From Chryseobacterium sp. (lineage in GTDB: Bacteria; Bacteroidota; Bacteroidia; Flavobacteriales; Weeksellaceae), in assembly GCA_031277615.1 (NCBI GenBank), contig JAITMC010000021.1, forward strand, positions 35,592-99,591: 64,000 nucleotides of DNA, read 5' to 3'. Under the pieces are notes generated by a model. The model was not told where the DNA came from, ran no database searches, and saw only the letters and a list, made by a program, of their open reading frames with translations. How positions within the stretch are numbered: the stretch's first letter is position 1; every line of letters begins with the position of its first letter. A program made the translations under genes and the position numbers. Positions 33,138 through 41,996 of the stretch are shown in pieces.

Positions 33138-34934
33138 TTATAAGATAGATTGGTTATGATCCGCCCAAAGAGCCAGCTGCAATAGGTTCCAGTGCTTCTC
33201 ATCCTTATTCAGGAACTGCTGCACAGCTTTGAAATCTATATAACTGAAAACTTTATGATTGGGATTTTTCAGAAGGTCATCAGAAAGATTTATCAGATTA
33301 TCTTCTGCAAACCAGTTTTTAACGCCTAATCCGAATCCCTGTTTATGACGTTTTCTGATGGTCTCTGTCCAATAGCTGCCCATTGCTTCACGCAGGATGA
33401 TCTTATCATTGGTATCGTCCAGTTTCAGCTGATCCGGAAGCTGAATACAGAATTCTGCAAAATCCAGATCCAGGAATGGGGTACGTACTTCCAGTGAATT
33501 GGCCATAGCCATCCGGTCTGATTTTACCAGCATATTCGCCGGAACGTAATTTTCAAGATCTACCCGCATAATGTCATTCAGAGAATCCTGATTAGGACTG
33601 AAGCTATACTCCTGTACATAATCGGAGGTAATTCCCAGCTGATACCGTTCCTGTTTGTTGAATGCATTTCTTACGGAATTCAGATGGAAGTCCATAATGG
33701 ATGAATACTCAAGGTTTTTCCGGGTAAGATAGGAGGTTGTTCTCATTTTCTGATAGAGTTTTAACCCAAACTGAGCAACAATATTTTTATAGCTGAAATG
33801 ATTTCTTAATTTATTTTCAACGGTATAGAAATGATAGCCTCCGAACAGTTCATCGCCAACATCTCCCGATAATACAACGGTTAGCTTTTCCCGGGCATGC
33901 TTACAGATTTCATAATGCGGAATGAATGAGGCATCGGCAAAAGGCTCATCAAAAAAGGGTGAGATCTTTAAAAGTGATGTCACAAGATCTTCCTTCTTTT
34001 CATGTACTTCTATATGATTGGTATTGTATTTATCGGCAATTTCTTTGGCATATTTCAGCTCATTGTCTTTGTGGTCATATCCGAAACTGATGGTGGTCTG
34101 GTGGGGAAGAAATTCATCAACCAACGCCACTACCGATGAAGAGTCAAGTCCTCCGCTTAGAAAGCTGCCTACCTCCACATCTGCGATAAGCTGTTTTTTT
34201 ACGGCATTTCTAAGAAGATAAAGGAATTCATCTTTGGCATCAGAAAGGCTGATGTTTCTGTCTTTTGCAGGTAGACTGTAATAGCGGGAAACGGTGAATT
34301 TTCCATCTTTCCAGACCAGCTGGTGAGCCGGAGGTAAAGTAAATATATTGCTGTAAATACTTTGCTGGGTACTTACATAGCCATACTGAAGATAGTGGGA
34401 GAGGGCATCGTTGCTTACTTTGGGTGTAATGAGCCCTGACGCAAGAATGGCCTTGATTTCGGATGCAAAAATAAACTCATTGTTATTTCCTATGGCATAA
34501 TAAAACGGTTTTTCTCCAAAACGGTCCCTTGCACAGAATAGCTGCTGCTTCCTGTCGTCCCAGATGGCAAAGGCAAACATGCCTGGAAGGTCATGGATGA
34601 GGTTTTCCTGTTTTCTCTGATACATAGCCAGAATAACTTCGGTATCTGAACCTCCCTGGTAAGGGTATTCGGGATAGTTTCTCTTAAGTTCCTGATAGCC
34701 ATAGATCTCACCATTAAGGACGATGCACTCGTTTTTTGTACTGGAGAACATAGGCTGTTTTCCATTATCTGAAAGATCGATAATGGAAAGTCTGCGGTGT
34801 CCCAGGGCTGCATGGTCATAAAACTCATAATGAGAGGAATCAGGGCCGCGGTGTATCATAGAATCGGTCATTCCCCGAATCTCGTCCTGGTAATTTCTCG
34901 CATTGCTGCTTATAATTCCTGCTATTCCACACAT
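33138..34934 (-). CDS. asnB: Asparagine synthase-like glutamine amidotransferase
   Basis: A 598-residue class II glutamine amidotransferase. Cys2 of MCGIAGIIS is the glutaminase nucleophile. HRGPDSSHYE, NGEIYGYQEL and GGSDTEVILAMY complete that domain. The synthetase half has the PP-loop SGGLDSS at 260-266 and the FLDLDFAEFCIQLP and RKRHKQGFGLGV segments. Enzymes of this type in polysaccharide loci (for example WbpS-like proteins) amidate uronic acids. With ugd in the same locus, a uronamide such as glucuronamide is a reasonable proposal. True asparagine synthesis is the alternative; location between GT2 genes argues against it. Confidence 0.87.
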   Translation of the reverse strand: MCGIAGIISSNARNYQDEIRGMTDSMIHRGPDSSHYEFYDHAALGHRRLSIIDLSDNGKQPMFSSTKNECIVLNGEIYGYQELKRNYPEYPYQGGSDTEVILAMYQRKQENLIHDLPGMFAFAIWDDRKQQLFCARDRFGEKPFYYAIGNNNEFIFASEIKAILASGLITPKVSNDALSHYLQYGYVSTQQSIYSNIFTLPPAHQLVWKDGKFTVSRYYSLPAKDRNISLSDAKDEFLYLLRNAVKKQLIADVEVGSFLSGGLDSSSVVALVDEFLPHQTTISFGYDHKDNELKYAKEIADKYNTNHIEVHEKKEDLVTSLLKISPFFDEPFADASFIPHYEICKHAREKLTVVLSGDVGDELFGGYHFYTVENKLRNHFSYKNIVAQFGLKLYQKMRTTSYLTRKNLEYSSIMDFHLNSVRNAFNKQERYQLGITSDYVQEYSFSPNQDSLNDIMRVDLENYVPANMLVKSDRMAMANSLEVRTPFLDLDFAEFCIQLPDQLKLDDTNDKIILREAMGSYWTETIRKRHKQGFGLGVKNWFAEDNLINLSDDLLKNPNHKVFSYIDFKAVQQFLNKDEKHWNLLQLALWADHNQSIL

Positions 34935-34980
34935 AATATTCTGTTTTTCATCATTAATTTTCGTTTATGCTTGTGCTAAT

Positions 34981-35904
34981 TTACGACAGATTAAGAAAAG
35001 TAGCTCCCTTTTGGATCACCTGATTCCTGAAACGGCTTAACTGATCTTCCTCGGAAGATATCTTTCTGTATTTTTTCCACAAGGTTTTATACTGTGTTAG
35101 GTTACCCGTTATCAGGTTCCGGGTCATGCTTTGTATGAGCGCTTTTTTTTCCTGCCTCAAAGCATCCGGCAGATTAGGATTCATCGCATTGATCTCTACA
35201 CGAACGTTCTCAAATCTGGTATAATCTATTTTGTGAAGGCTCTGTATCCCGTCGTGTACGGCCCTGCTTCCCGGAACAAGCAGCACCTTCATCTGATGGA
35301 AATGAATACGGTTGACATATTCATCATCTTCACCATAATGGAAGAAATAAGGATTAAAGCCTCCTACTGTTTCTATGGTGTGTCTGGGAAGAAGCCAGTG
35401 GGCGGCATTCACAAACCTGATCTCATAATGGGATTTCAGATTTTGTAAGTACAGATCAGAGATCAGTCTTGTTTTTTCATAATTGGCGGCAATATACTGG
35501 TCCAGGAAGATATCCAGGTGTTTTTCAGTTCCGTCAATATGCATAGGACTTATGATGCCAATACGGTCCTGATCCGGGTGATTCCGGTATACTTCGAGCA
35601 TTTTTTCCATTGTATCAGGATATAACCATGCATCCTGATTCATCAGGTAAAAAAAATCAGCTCTGTGTTGATATGCTTTTTCGATGCCTATATTATTGGC
35701 TTTTCCAAATCCAAGATTGGTTTCTGACTGGGTAAAATCCACTTCAGGAAAATGCTTTTTGATGTATTCCTGAGTTCCGTCTGATGATCCGTTATCTATA
35801 ACCAGACATTTTACAGGAACTGAAGAGTTTCTTAAGCTGGTGAAACATCTTTGGGCCCATTTCATCGCATTATAGGTAACAATAATAATATAAACCTGAG
35901 GCAT
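34981..35904 (-). CDS. Glycosyltransferase family 2 (rhamnosyltransferase-like), copy 1
   Basis: A 307-residue GT-A enzyme with IIVTYNAMKWAQRCFTSLRN, CLVIDNGSSDGTQEYI, and the block ETNLGFGKANNIGIEKAY, then YLMNQDAWLYP. This G-x-x-x-A-N-N-x-G plus N-x-D-A pattern is that of the WbbL/GT2 group, often annotated rhamnosyltransferase. PYFFHYGEDDEYVNRIHFHQ holds the catalytic-base region. It is a close paralog of 37603-38535, with near identity over the first 90 residues. Sugar specificity remains open, as no rmlC or rmlD is present. Confidence 0.86.
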   Translation of the reverse strand: MPQVYIIIVTYNAMKWAQRCFTSLRNSSVPVKCLVIDNGSSDGTQEYIKKHFPEVDFTQSETNLGFGKANNIGIEKAYQHRADFFYLMNQDAWLYPDTMEKMLEVYRNHPDQDRIGIISPMHIDGTEKHLDIFLDQYIAANYEKTRLISDLYLQNLKSHYEIRFVNAAHWLLPRHTIETVGGFNPYFFHYGEDDEYVNRIHFHQMKVLLVPGSRAVHDGIQSLHKIDYTRFENVRVEINAMNPNLPDALRQEKKALIQSMTRNLITGNLTQYKTLWKKYRKISSEEDQLSRFRNQVIQKGATFLNLS

Positions 35905-35930
35905 TCTCTATTGATATTTGGACAAGTTAA

Positions 35931-36854
35931 TTATCTTGACAATGTATATTTTATGATTTTAAATAACTGGAGCATAAGAATCCTGATATTTCCAGATATT
36001 GAAAACCTTTCAAAGATAGCAGAATAAAGTCTGGAATTCATTATCGGAACTTTAAATTCTTCTCGGTAGTAATACTTAAGGATAAGCTGATCCAGATCTT
36101 TTAGTATTTGCTGATCTGCTCTGCTGTCTTTATTCACCCGCTTGATATTTTTGAAAATTTCAATAGAGGTAAGATGTTTTTTTTCTATTTCAAGAGAGCT
36201 GAAAACGCCTCCGCTGTGAAGACGGTAGACCCCGATTACTCTATTGAAGCTTCTTCCTTTTCCAAATTCCAGAACATGGTAAAAATAATACAGGTCTCTG
36301 TAGTTCGGGTATATATCTATCCATTTAAGATCCATATATTTCCTTCGGATAAGATAGGTAAAGGTTTGGGTAGGACGCTGTATAAAAAAACTCTCCTGGG
36401 TAAAATCTATATATTCCCGGTCTTTGAATAGCTCATTTTTTCCGTCATCCGTTATTCTGTTTTCATCCTGATGGAGCAGCAAATTTCTTGCAGTGACCAT
36501 AACATACTCGGAATGAGCTTCAAGAAAATCATATTGCAACTGCAGTTTATCCTCATCTGTCCAGTAATCATCGCCTTCACAATAGGCCAGATATTCTCCT
36601 TTTGCGTGTTCAAATGCAAATCTCTGATTTTCGACAAATCCAATATTATCCTTATGGTTAAAATATCTGATGATATCAGGAAACTTTGCTGCGTATTCTG
36701 ATATTACAGCATGAGAATGGTCCGGCGAATGGTCATTGCAGATGATCAGTTCAAATTTGAAATTGGTTTTCTGGGCGAGCACACCTTCAATGGCCTGCTT
36801 CAGAAAAGGGGCATGATTGTAGGTGAGCATGATGACCGATACTTTGGGCTCCAT
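35931..36854 (-). CDS. Glycosyltransferase family 2
   Basis: A 307-residue GT-A enzyme: VSVIMLTYNHAPFLKQAIEG, IICNDHSPDHSHAVISEYA and the distinctive YCEGDDYWTDEDKLQLQYDF. The E-G-D-D-Y-W-T pattern marks a subgroup of GT2 enzymes common in Bacteroidota and Campylobacterota surface glycan loci. The C-terminal third is basic and ends in a hydrophobic helix (FERFSISGNIRILMLQLFKI), a possible membrane contact. It lies three bases after the methyltransferase gene. Confidence 0.86.
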   Translation of the reverse strand: MEPKVSVIMLTYNHAPFLKQAIEGVLAQKTNFKFELIICNDHSPDHSHAVISEYAAKFPDIIRYFNHKDNIGFVENQRFAFEHAKGEYLAYCEGDDYWTDEDKLQLQYDFLEAHSEYVMVTARNLLLHQDENRITDDGKNELFKDREYIDFTQESFFIQRPTQTFTYLIRRKYMDLKWIDIYPNYRDLYYFYHVLEFGKGRSFNRVIGVYRLHSGGVFSSLEIEKKHLTSIEIFKNIKRVNKDSRADQQILKDLDQLILKYYYREEFKVPIMNSRLYSAIFERFSISGNIRILMLQLFKIIKYTLSR

Positions 36855-36857
36855 TGG

Positions 36858-37583
36858 CTAATAATGAAATCTGTTAATAAGAGAAGGGATGATATCTTTT
36901 GATTTTAAATTGATGAATTCCTGAGGATTTTTTTTCAGGTCCTGAAAAGTATAGGGAATAAACTGTCTGAAAAACTCTGTATCCAGTTCAAAATTCATAG
37001 GCAGATTGTGTTTTTTCTGAACAATTCCGAGTCCGTAATCTGTATCAATAACAAAAACCTCCAGATCTTCCGGATATTTTTTCAGCAGATAAAGGATTGC
37101 TTTCCAGGTGTCACCATTCCACTCACCGGTCCAGTCCGGGTGTTTTTCTTTGGCAAAAAAATCTTCTGTATTGTAAGCGGTGGATGCCGGTTCGCTCACG
37201 GGAAAGCAGTCATGCATAACAATAATGGATTTTTCATCCATGAAAGGAAGAATATTCAGCACATCTTTGAGTGCCTGATGATAGGTATGCATACCATCCA
37301 CTAAAGCAATATCGACGTTGCCGTACTTCTTAAGGAAATTCTTTTCCTTGTCAAAAAAATCGTCGCTGGTCATTTCAAAATAATGGGTCTGCCTGTTATT
37401 TTTAAGGTCGAAAACTTTTCTTTTGAGTTTTTCCATTTTAGGAATAACGAAGTTGGGATCTATGGCAATTTTGTTTTTGCAGCTTATGGCATACAGAGAA
37501 GTACCGCTTCGGGTACCGATCTCCAGATATTTTTTGAAATTGGCCTTTTGTATAATGCTGTTGATAAGACGGACTCTGTTCAT
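36858..37583 (-). CDS. Class I SAM-dependent methyltransferase (Methyltransf_24 type)
   Basis: A 241-residue protein. Motif I is YLEIGTRSGTSLYAIS near residue 19. VDIALVDGMHTYHQALKDV carries the Asp-x-x-His pattern of Methyltransf_24 enzymes, followed by SIIVMHDCFPVSEPAS, where HDC may bind a metal. WTGEWNGDTWKAILYLLKKY is a segment often seen in sugar O-methyltransferases of this group. It sits tightly between two GT2 genes. A methyl group could also act as a chain-end cap in ABC-exported O-antigens; that role is speculative here. Confidence 0.82.
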   Translation of the reverse strand: MNRVRLINSIIQKANFKKYLEIGTRSGTSLYAISCKNKIAIDPNFVIPKMEKLKRKVFDLKNNRQTHYFEMTSDDFFDKEKNFLKKYGNVDIALVDGMHTYHQALKDVLNILPFMDEKSIIVMHDCFPVSEPASTAYNTEDFFAKEKHPDWTGEWNGDTWKAILYLLKKYPEDLEVFVIDTDYGLGIVQKKHNLPMNFELDTEFFRQFIPYTFQDLKKNPQEFINLKSKDIIPSLINRFHY

Positions 37584-37602
37584 TTGTGAATTGTAGATTT
37601 AA

Positions 37603-38535
37603 TTATACTTTTTGTGTTAAATTAAGAAATGATGATCCCTGATGGCTGAGGATGGCTCTGAGGTTCTGAATTTCATCAAACCGGCCCACCATATATCGGT
37701 ATTCCTTATATATATCGGAAGCATTGGACCATTGTAGTTTGAGGGTTTGTTTTATCAAGGAGGGAATAAAATCCCTGTTCAGTATTTTTTTGTTGAATTG
37801 AAGAGCCGGATTCAGATACCGCTGCTCCCGCTGTACCCGTTGTGCATTGATATGGCTGGTTTTGGTAAACGTTTGCTTCCCATCATGTACCACATGGCTT
37901 TTAGCAGCTATCAGTATTTTTTTATGGAAATAGATGACTCTCTGAACATATTCATAATCCTCAGAATAATGGAAGAAATAAGGATTAAACCCTCCGATTT
38001 CTTCAATGGTCTTTTTAGGGAGAAGCCAGTGGGCAGCATTAACAAAGTCAACTTCATAGTCATCGTGCAGGGAAGATATAAAAACATCTGAGAAAATCCT
38101 GTTCACAGGGGTATTTCGGGCTAAATATCTTTCGAAAAAGATATCGAGCTGCTTTTCACTTCCATCCAGATGCATCGGACTGATGATCCCTATTTCCTCC
38201 TTTTGGGGATGGTTATTGTACACCTTAAGCATTTCGACCATGCTGTGCTCATAAACCCACGCATCCTGATTCATCAGGTAAAAAAACTCAGCGCCTGCCT
38301 GATAGGCCTTTTCGATTCCTATATTATTGGCTTTTCCAAATCCCAGATTAGTTTCTGATTGGGTAAAATCCACTTCTGGAAAATTTTTCCGGATATATTC
38401 CTGAGTGCCGTCTGTGGAACCATTGTCTATGACCACACACTTTACGGGAACCGAAGAGTTCCGAAGGCTGGTAAAGCATCTTTCGGCCCATTTCATGGCA
38501 TTATAGGTAACAATAATAACGTGAATAGGAGGCAT
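37603..38535 (-). CDS. Glycosyltransferase family 2 (rhamnosyltransferase-like), copy 2
   Basis: A 310-residue paralog of 34981-35904: IIVTYNAMKWAERCFTSLRN, CVVIDNGSTDGTQEYI, ETNLGFGKANNIGIEKAY, YLMNQDAWVYE and PYFFHYSEDYEYVQRV. Both end in an ATFLNL or SSFLNL tail. Divergence grows toward the C-terminus, the acceptor side, which fits a change in acceptor after duplication. A methyltransferase and another GT2 gene lie between the copies. Three bases separate it from the upstream epimerase-like gene. Confidence 0.86.
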   Translation of the reverse strand: MPPIHVIIVTYNAMKWAERCFTSLRNSSVPVKCVVIDNGSTDGTQEYIRKNFPEVDFTQSETNLGFGKANNIGIEKAYQAGAEFFYLMNQDAWVYEHSMVEMLKVYNNHPQKEEIGIISPMHLDGSEKQLDIFFERYLARNTPVNRIFSDVFISSLHDDYEVDFVNAAHWLLPKKTIEEIGGFNPYFFHYSEDYEYVQRVIYFHKKILIAAKSHVVHDGKQTFTKTSHINAQRVQREQRYLNPALQFNKKILNRDFIPSLIKQTLKLQWSNASDIYKEYRYMVGRFDEIQNLRAILSHQGSSFLNLTQKV

Positions 38536-38538
38536 TTT

Positions 38539-39207
38539 TCAAATATACTTTTGGGTTAAGGTTTCCAGATATTCTTCAGGGCTTATTCCTTCAAAAAAGG
38601 TAGTGATATTTTCATCAAAATCTACCTGGTAAAAATCTCCCTCATCGGTTTCCGTGTAACGGGCTTCCTGTCCTGTATTTTTTTCTATTGCCTGAACGAT
38701 CTCTTTCAGGTTGTAATAATAAGGAAAGGCCAGATTAATGGTCTCATTATTTACTTCCAGACAGTGTCTGCCCAGAAACCCGGAAATATCATCAATGTCA
38801 AGAAGCAGCCTTCTTGCTTTAAGGTGCATGGCAAATGTAGAGTGGTCCGTGATCTGCTTTTTAAGGAAATTAAAAAGCGTATTGGGATTGCCACCTTTAC
38901 CTACGATATTACCTATTCTCAGAATCAGAAAATTACCGGAATTGTTTTTAAGATAATTTTCAGCGGCCTTTTTATGTTTTACATACGGACTATTCTGCTT
39001 CGACTGGTCGTGGATGCTTAACGTGGAAAAATAAATGATTTTTTTTTCTCTGTTTTTTTCGTGAACTGTTTTCAGGAGGGAAATTTCGCGTTCAAATTCT
39101 GAGGTTCTCGTTTCCAGGGAATTGGAAACTCCTGATGCAAAAAAGACAATGTCTTCCCTGTCATAAGGTTTTACAGCGTGTGCGATGATACCATTACCGA
39201 TAATCAT
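38539..39207 (-). CDS. Short NAD-dependent epimerase/dehydratase-like protein
   Basis: A 222-residue atypical extended SDR, much shorter than the usual 300-350. It begins MIIGNGIIAHAVKPYDREDI, where GNGIIA takes the place of the GxxGxxG nucleotide motif. SGVSNS lies where the NAD-ribose loop is expected. The active-site Ser-Thr then Tyr-x-x-x-Lys appears as STLSIHD and YVKHKKAAENYL. ILRIGNIVGKGGNPNTLF is the standard post-catalytic segment. The C-terminal substrate domain is reduced. It may reduce or epimerise a nucleotide sugar, but the truncated domain leaves this uncertain. Confidence 0.68.
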   Translation of the reverse strand: MIIGNGIIAHAVKPYDREDIVFFASGVSNSLETRTSEFEREISLLKTVHEKNREKKIIYFSTLSIHDQSKQNSPYVKHKKAAENYLKNNSGNFLILRIGNIVGKGGNPNTLFNFLKKQITDHSTFAMHLKARRLLLDIDDISGFLGRHCLEVNNETINLAFPYYYNLKEIVQAIEKNTGQEARYTETDEGDFYQVDFDENITTFFEGISPEEYLETLTQKYI

Positions 39208-39288
39208 TGGCTAAATATTTTCATTAATTGTGTTGTTATATGTGGGAACAGTATTTTCATATTTTATACGGTTTAAAGCCGGTGATTT

Positions 39289-40215
39289 TTATTTAAGGTA
39301 ATCAAAGATATGAAAATAGTATTTCATTTTTACCTGCACTATAAAGCGTTGCAGGAGAGAAAGACTTTCCAGATAATTTCTGTAAGACCGGAGACAGTAG
39401 TCTTTGTATCCGTTTTGGAGGGAAGGATCCAATCTAAGCCCCAAAACCGTTTCTTTTACAAAGGAATTCCTCTGAAATACTGTAAATAGTTTTTCTCTGG
39501 TAATGGGAGATTTTCCGGAGGTGCTGAATTTAGAAAATGTCTGAAAACCAATGTTCTGTTGAGGATGAATGCGGTATTCACCGAGAATGCTTTTTTCTAC
39601 CCATACGGTATCCTGATCAGCGGCCATAAGCAGAAGCTCATAGTCGTGGATAATCACAGGTTTTATTTTCTTTAAGGGAAGGTGGGCTTTCAAAAAAGTA
39701 TTTCTGATGACCATGCTCATTCCCGGGAATACATTCCCCTGATATAGAATCCGTTTTATAATATTCCGGGAGTCTTTAAATTCTTCAGGATGAACAGATT
39801 CTATGTCCCAATAGGTGGTTTTCTCATCACTACTTACTGTTTCTCCGAAAAGTTTGATATTATGAGTGACAATATTGATCTTGTGATGTGCCTTAAAAAA
39901 CTGAGTAATGTATTCGTTTTTATGGGAATACCACCGGTCGTCCTGATCACATAGAAAAACAAGATCACCGGTACAGAGACTCATTGCTTTTTCAAAATTT
40001 CCTACGTATCCCAGATTCTCCGGGTTCTCATAAACTTTGATGAGGTCGGGATATTTCTGTGCATATCCTTTTACAATGTCTGGTGTACGGTCTGAAGACC
40101 GGTCGTCACAGATGATGATTTCAGATACCGGAAGCGTCTGGTTCAGGATACTGTCCAGCTGCTCGGCGATATAATGTTCACCATTATAGGTGCAAAGGGC
40201 TACAGATGAGGTCAT
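39289..40215 (-). CDS. Glycosyltransferase family 2
   Basis: A 308-residue GT-A enzyme: SVALCTYNGEHYIAEQLDSI, IIICDDRSSDRTPDIVKGYA and the metal site FLCDQDDRWYSHKNEYI. The C-D-Q-D-D-x-W motif and a following MVIRNTFLKAHLPLKK place it with RgpB/Lgt-like rhamnosyl or galactosyl transferases of polysaccharide loci. VIIHDYELLLMAADQ contains the catalytic acid region. It ends in a hydrophobic Leu/Tyr-rich tail. It lies 16 bases after the preceding GT2 gene in the operon. Confidence 0.87.
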   Translation of the reverse strand: MTSSVALCTYNGEHYIAEQLDSILNQTLPVSEIIICDDRSSDRTPDIVKGYAQKYPDLIKVYENPENLGYVGNFEKAMSLCTGDLVFLCDQDDRWYSHKNEYITQFFKAHHKINIVTHNIKLFGETVSSDEKTTYWDIESVHPEEFKDSRNIIKRILYQGNVFPGMSMVIRNTFLKAHLPLKKIKPVIIHDYELLLMAADQDTVWVEKSILGEYRIHPQQNIGFQTFSKFSTSGKSPITREKLFTVFQRNSFVKETVLGLRLDPSLQNGYKDYCLRSYRNYLESLSLLQRFIVQVKMKYYFHIFDYLK

Positions 40216-40231
40216 TTGCGTGTTTTAGAAA

Positions 40232-41095
40232 TCAGTTCTTTTTTTGAAAAAGCCGGTAGTAGTATTTTTTTAAAGCCAGATATCCGGCTACGGCCCGTCC
40301 GCCCGTCACTTTATTATATTCATTTCTCTGCTGGATATACTGCCTGGAACGGACTTCTATGATATGATATACCAGCCTGTCATGAAGGTCATCCCCGTAG
40401 AGTTTTTTCAGAATAGGAAATATCCTGATTCTTTGCTGAAGAATTTTATACAGATCAGAGGACATACTGTTGTTATGGTCTTCTTTGCGGTAATGGGCCA
40501 ATGGCTCATCTACAAGAAGAGCATCAGGGTTGTTTTGTGTAATATGAATCCACATCAGCCAGTCTTCACAGCTGGTCAGTGAGGTATCAAACAGAAATCC
40601 CTCCAGAAGTTTCCGGGAAACCAGGGCACAATGGATCGGAATACTGAATTTAAGATCCCATCCGAATACAATGCCTTCAAACGTTAAAAAATCTTGTTCT
40701 ACCCGATTATATCCGGAAAGATGCATTCCGCTTTTGTAAATTGTAAATTGGCTGACTGCCAGGGGATATTCTTTATTTCCGGAAAGGCTTTTTGAAAATT
40801 TTTCTTGATGGATCATATCATCGGAATCCAGAAACTGGATGTACTCTCCCGAAGCTTTTTCAAGTCCCGCATTTCTGGCTGAAGATAATCCTCCGTTTTC
40901 TTTATAGACATATTGAAAACGGCTGTCTTTTTCAGTCCATTTTTTGGCAACAGCCTCCGTGTGGTCTGTAGAACCGTCATTCACAATGATGCATTCCCAG
41001 TTCTGATGCGTCTGATCAAGCACCGACTGCAGGCATTCATCTAAATAGACCGCCTGATTGTAGCAGGGGACAATGACGGATACTTTGGCATTCAT
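40232..41095 (-). CDS. Glycosyltransferase family 2
   Basis: A 287-residue GT-A enzyme starting at ATG 41095 (MNAKVSVIVPCYNQAVYLDE), one base after the stop of the previous gene. A TTG nine bases upstream would give a longer form and is not preferred. Motifs: CIIVNDGSTDHTEAVAKKW, QFLDSDDMIHQEKF and TSCEDWLMWIHITQNN. The basic C-terminus (YLALKKYYYRLFQKKN) may bind the membrane. Part of three adjacent GT2 genes following the aminotransferase gene. Specificity unknown. Confidence 0.87.
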   Translation of the reverse strand: MNAKVSVIVPCYNQAVYLDECLQSVLDQTHQNWECIIVNDGSTDHTEAVAKKWTEKDSRFQYVYKENGGLSSARNAGLEKASGEYIQFLDSDDMIHQEKFSKSLSGNKEYPLAVSQFTIYKSGMHLSGYNRVEQDFLTFEGIVFGWDLKFSIPIHCALVSRKLLEGFLFDTSLTSCEDWLMWIHITQNNPDALLVDEPLAHYRKEDHNNSMSSDLYKILQQRIRIFPILKKLYGDDLHDRLVYHIIEVRSRQYIQQRNEYNKVTGGRAVAGYLALKKYYYRLFQKKN

Positions 41096-41096
41096 T

Positions 41097-41993
41097 TTAA
41101 ACAATTTTATTGAACAGTTTATACAATGAGACAGGAAGATTGTTTTTCAGGGCAAGATCAAGTCTTTTGATACGGAACGGATACTGATGATACGCGCTGA
41201 TGTATTCCGGATCCAGCTTTATCCCTTCAAAATAATATTTCTGGGTAAATCCGTTGATCCGGTTTCGGATCTGGCCTTCTTTATCAAACATCATCTGCAT
41301 CAGAATGGTCTCCATTTCAATCTTTTCTGCTTTTACTTTGGAGATGTTTTCAGGATGCATACGGTAATAAGCCAACCTTTCCGGGAGGTAAGCAATCAGA
41401 TATTTCTCACTGATCTTCAGCCAGCGGAAATAATCATCAACAATGAATTTTGTATCATAGCTTCCGGTTTCCCTTAAGGCACTGGTCTTTAACAAAACCG
41501 TGAGAGCAGCAATACGGTTTCCTTTTATAAGCTCTTTTCTGAAAACAGGAGGATCTACATTTCCTAAAACGTCATAATCGGCAATATCTTTAATAATGGT
41601 GCTGCCGTTGTCTACCGTATAGGTATTGGTGAAAATCATTCCGTATTCATCCCCAAGATTTTCAAGTCTGGAAACACACTTTTCAATGGCTTCCGGGTGA
41701 AGGTAATCATCGGCTGCCAGGAGCTTGATGTATTTTCCTTTTGCAAGGGCAATACACTCATTGAGCATTGTTGCCAGACCTGTATTCCTGGTATGGAATT
41801 TTTTTTCCGCAGAAAAGCTGTTTTCCTGAAGCCACTGATCAATAACGGTCGCCGAATGATCGGGAGAAGCATCATCTCCCACGATAAGCTGAATGTTTCC
41901 GTAGGTCTGATTTTTAATGCTGTCCAGATTTTCCCGGATAAACATAGAATGGTTATAAGAAATAACGACGACTGTTACTAATGGCTGCTCCAT
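41097..41993 (-). CDS. Glycosyltransferase family 2
   Basis: A 298-residue GT-A enzyme: VTVVVISYNHSMFIRENLDS, LIVGDDASPDHSATVIDQWL and KLLAADDYLHPEAIEKCVSR. The acceptor-side segment is FIVDDYFRWLKISEKYLIAY. It lies three bases after the aminotransferase gene (fdtB-like), the closest glycosyltransferase to the amino-sugar genes. It is therefore a candidate for transferring the amino sugar, by position alone. Confidence 0.87.
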   Translation of the reverse strand: MEQPLVTVVVISYNHSMFIRENLDSIKNQTYGNIQLIVGDDASPDHSATVIDQWLQENSFSAEKKFHTRNTGLATMLNECIALAKGKYIKLLAADDYLHPEAIEKCVSRLENLGDEYGMIFTNTYTVDNGSTIIKDIADYDVLGNVDPPVFRKELIKGNRIAALTVLLKTSALRETGSYDTKFIVDDYFRWLKISEKYLIAYLPERLAYYRMHPENISKVKAEKIEMETILMQMMFDKEGQIRNRINGFTQKYYFEGIKLDPEYISAYHQYPFRIKRLDLALKNNLPVSLYKLFNKIV

Positions 41994-41996
41994 AAA

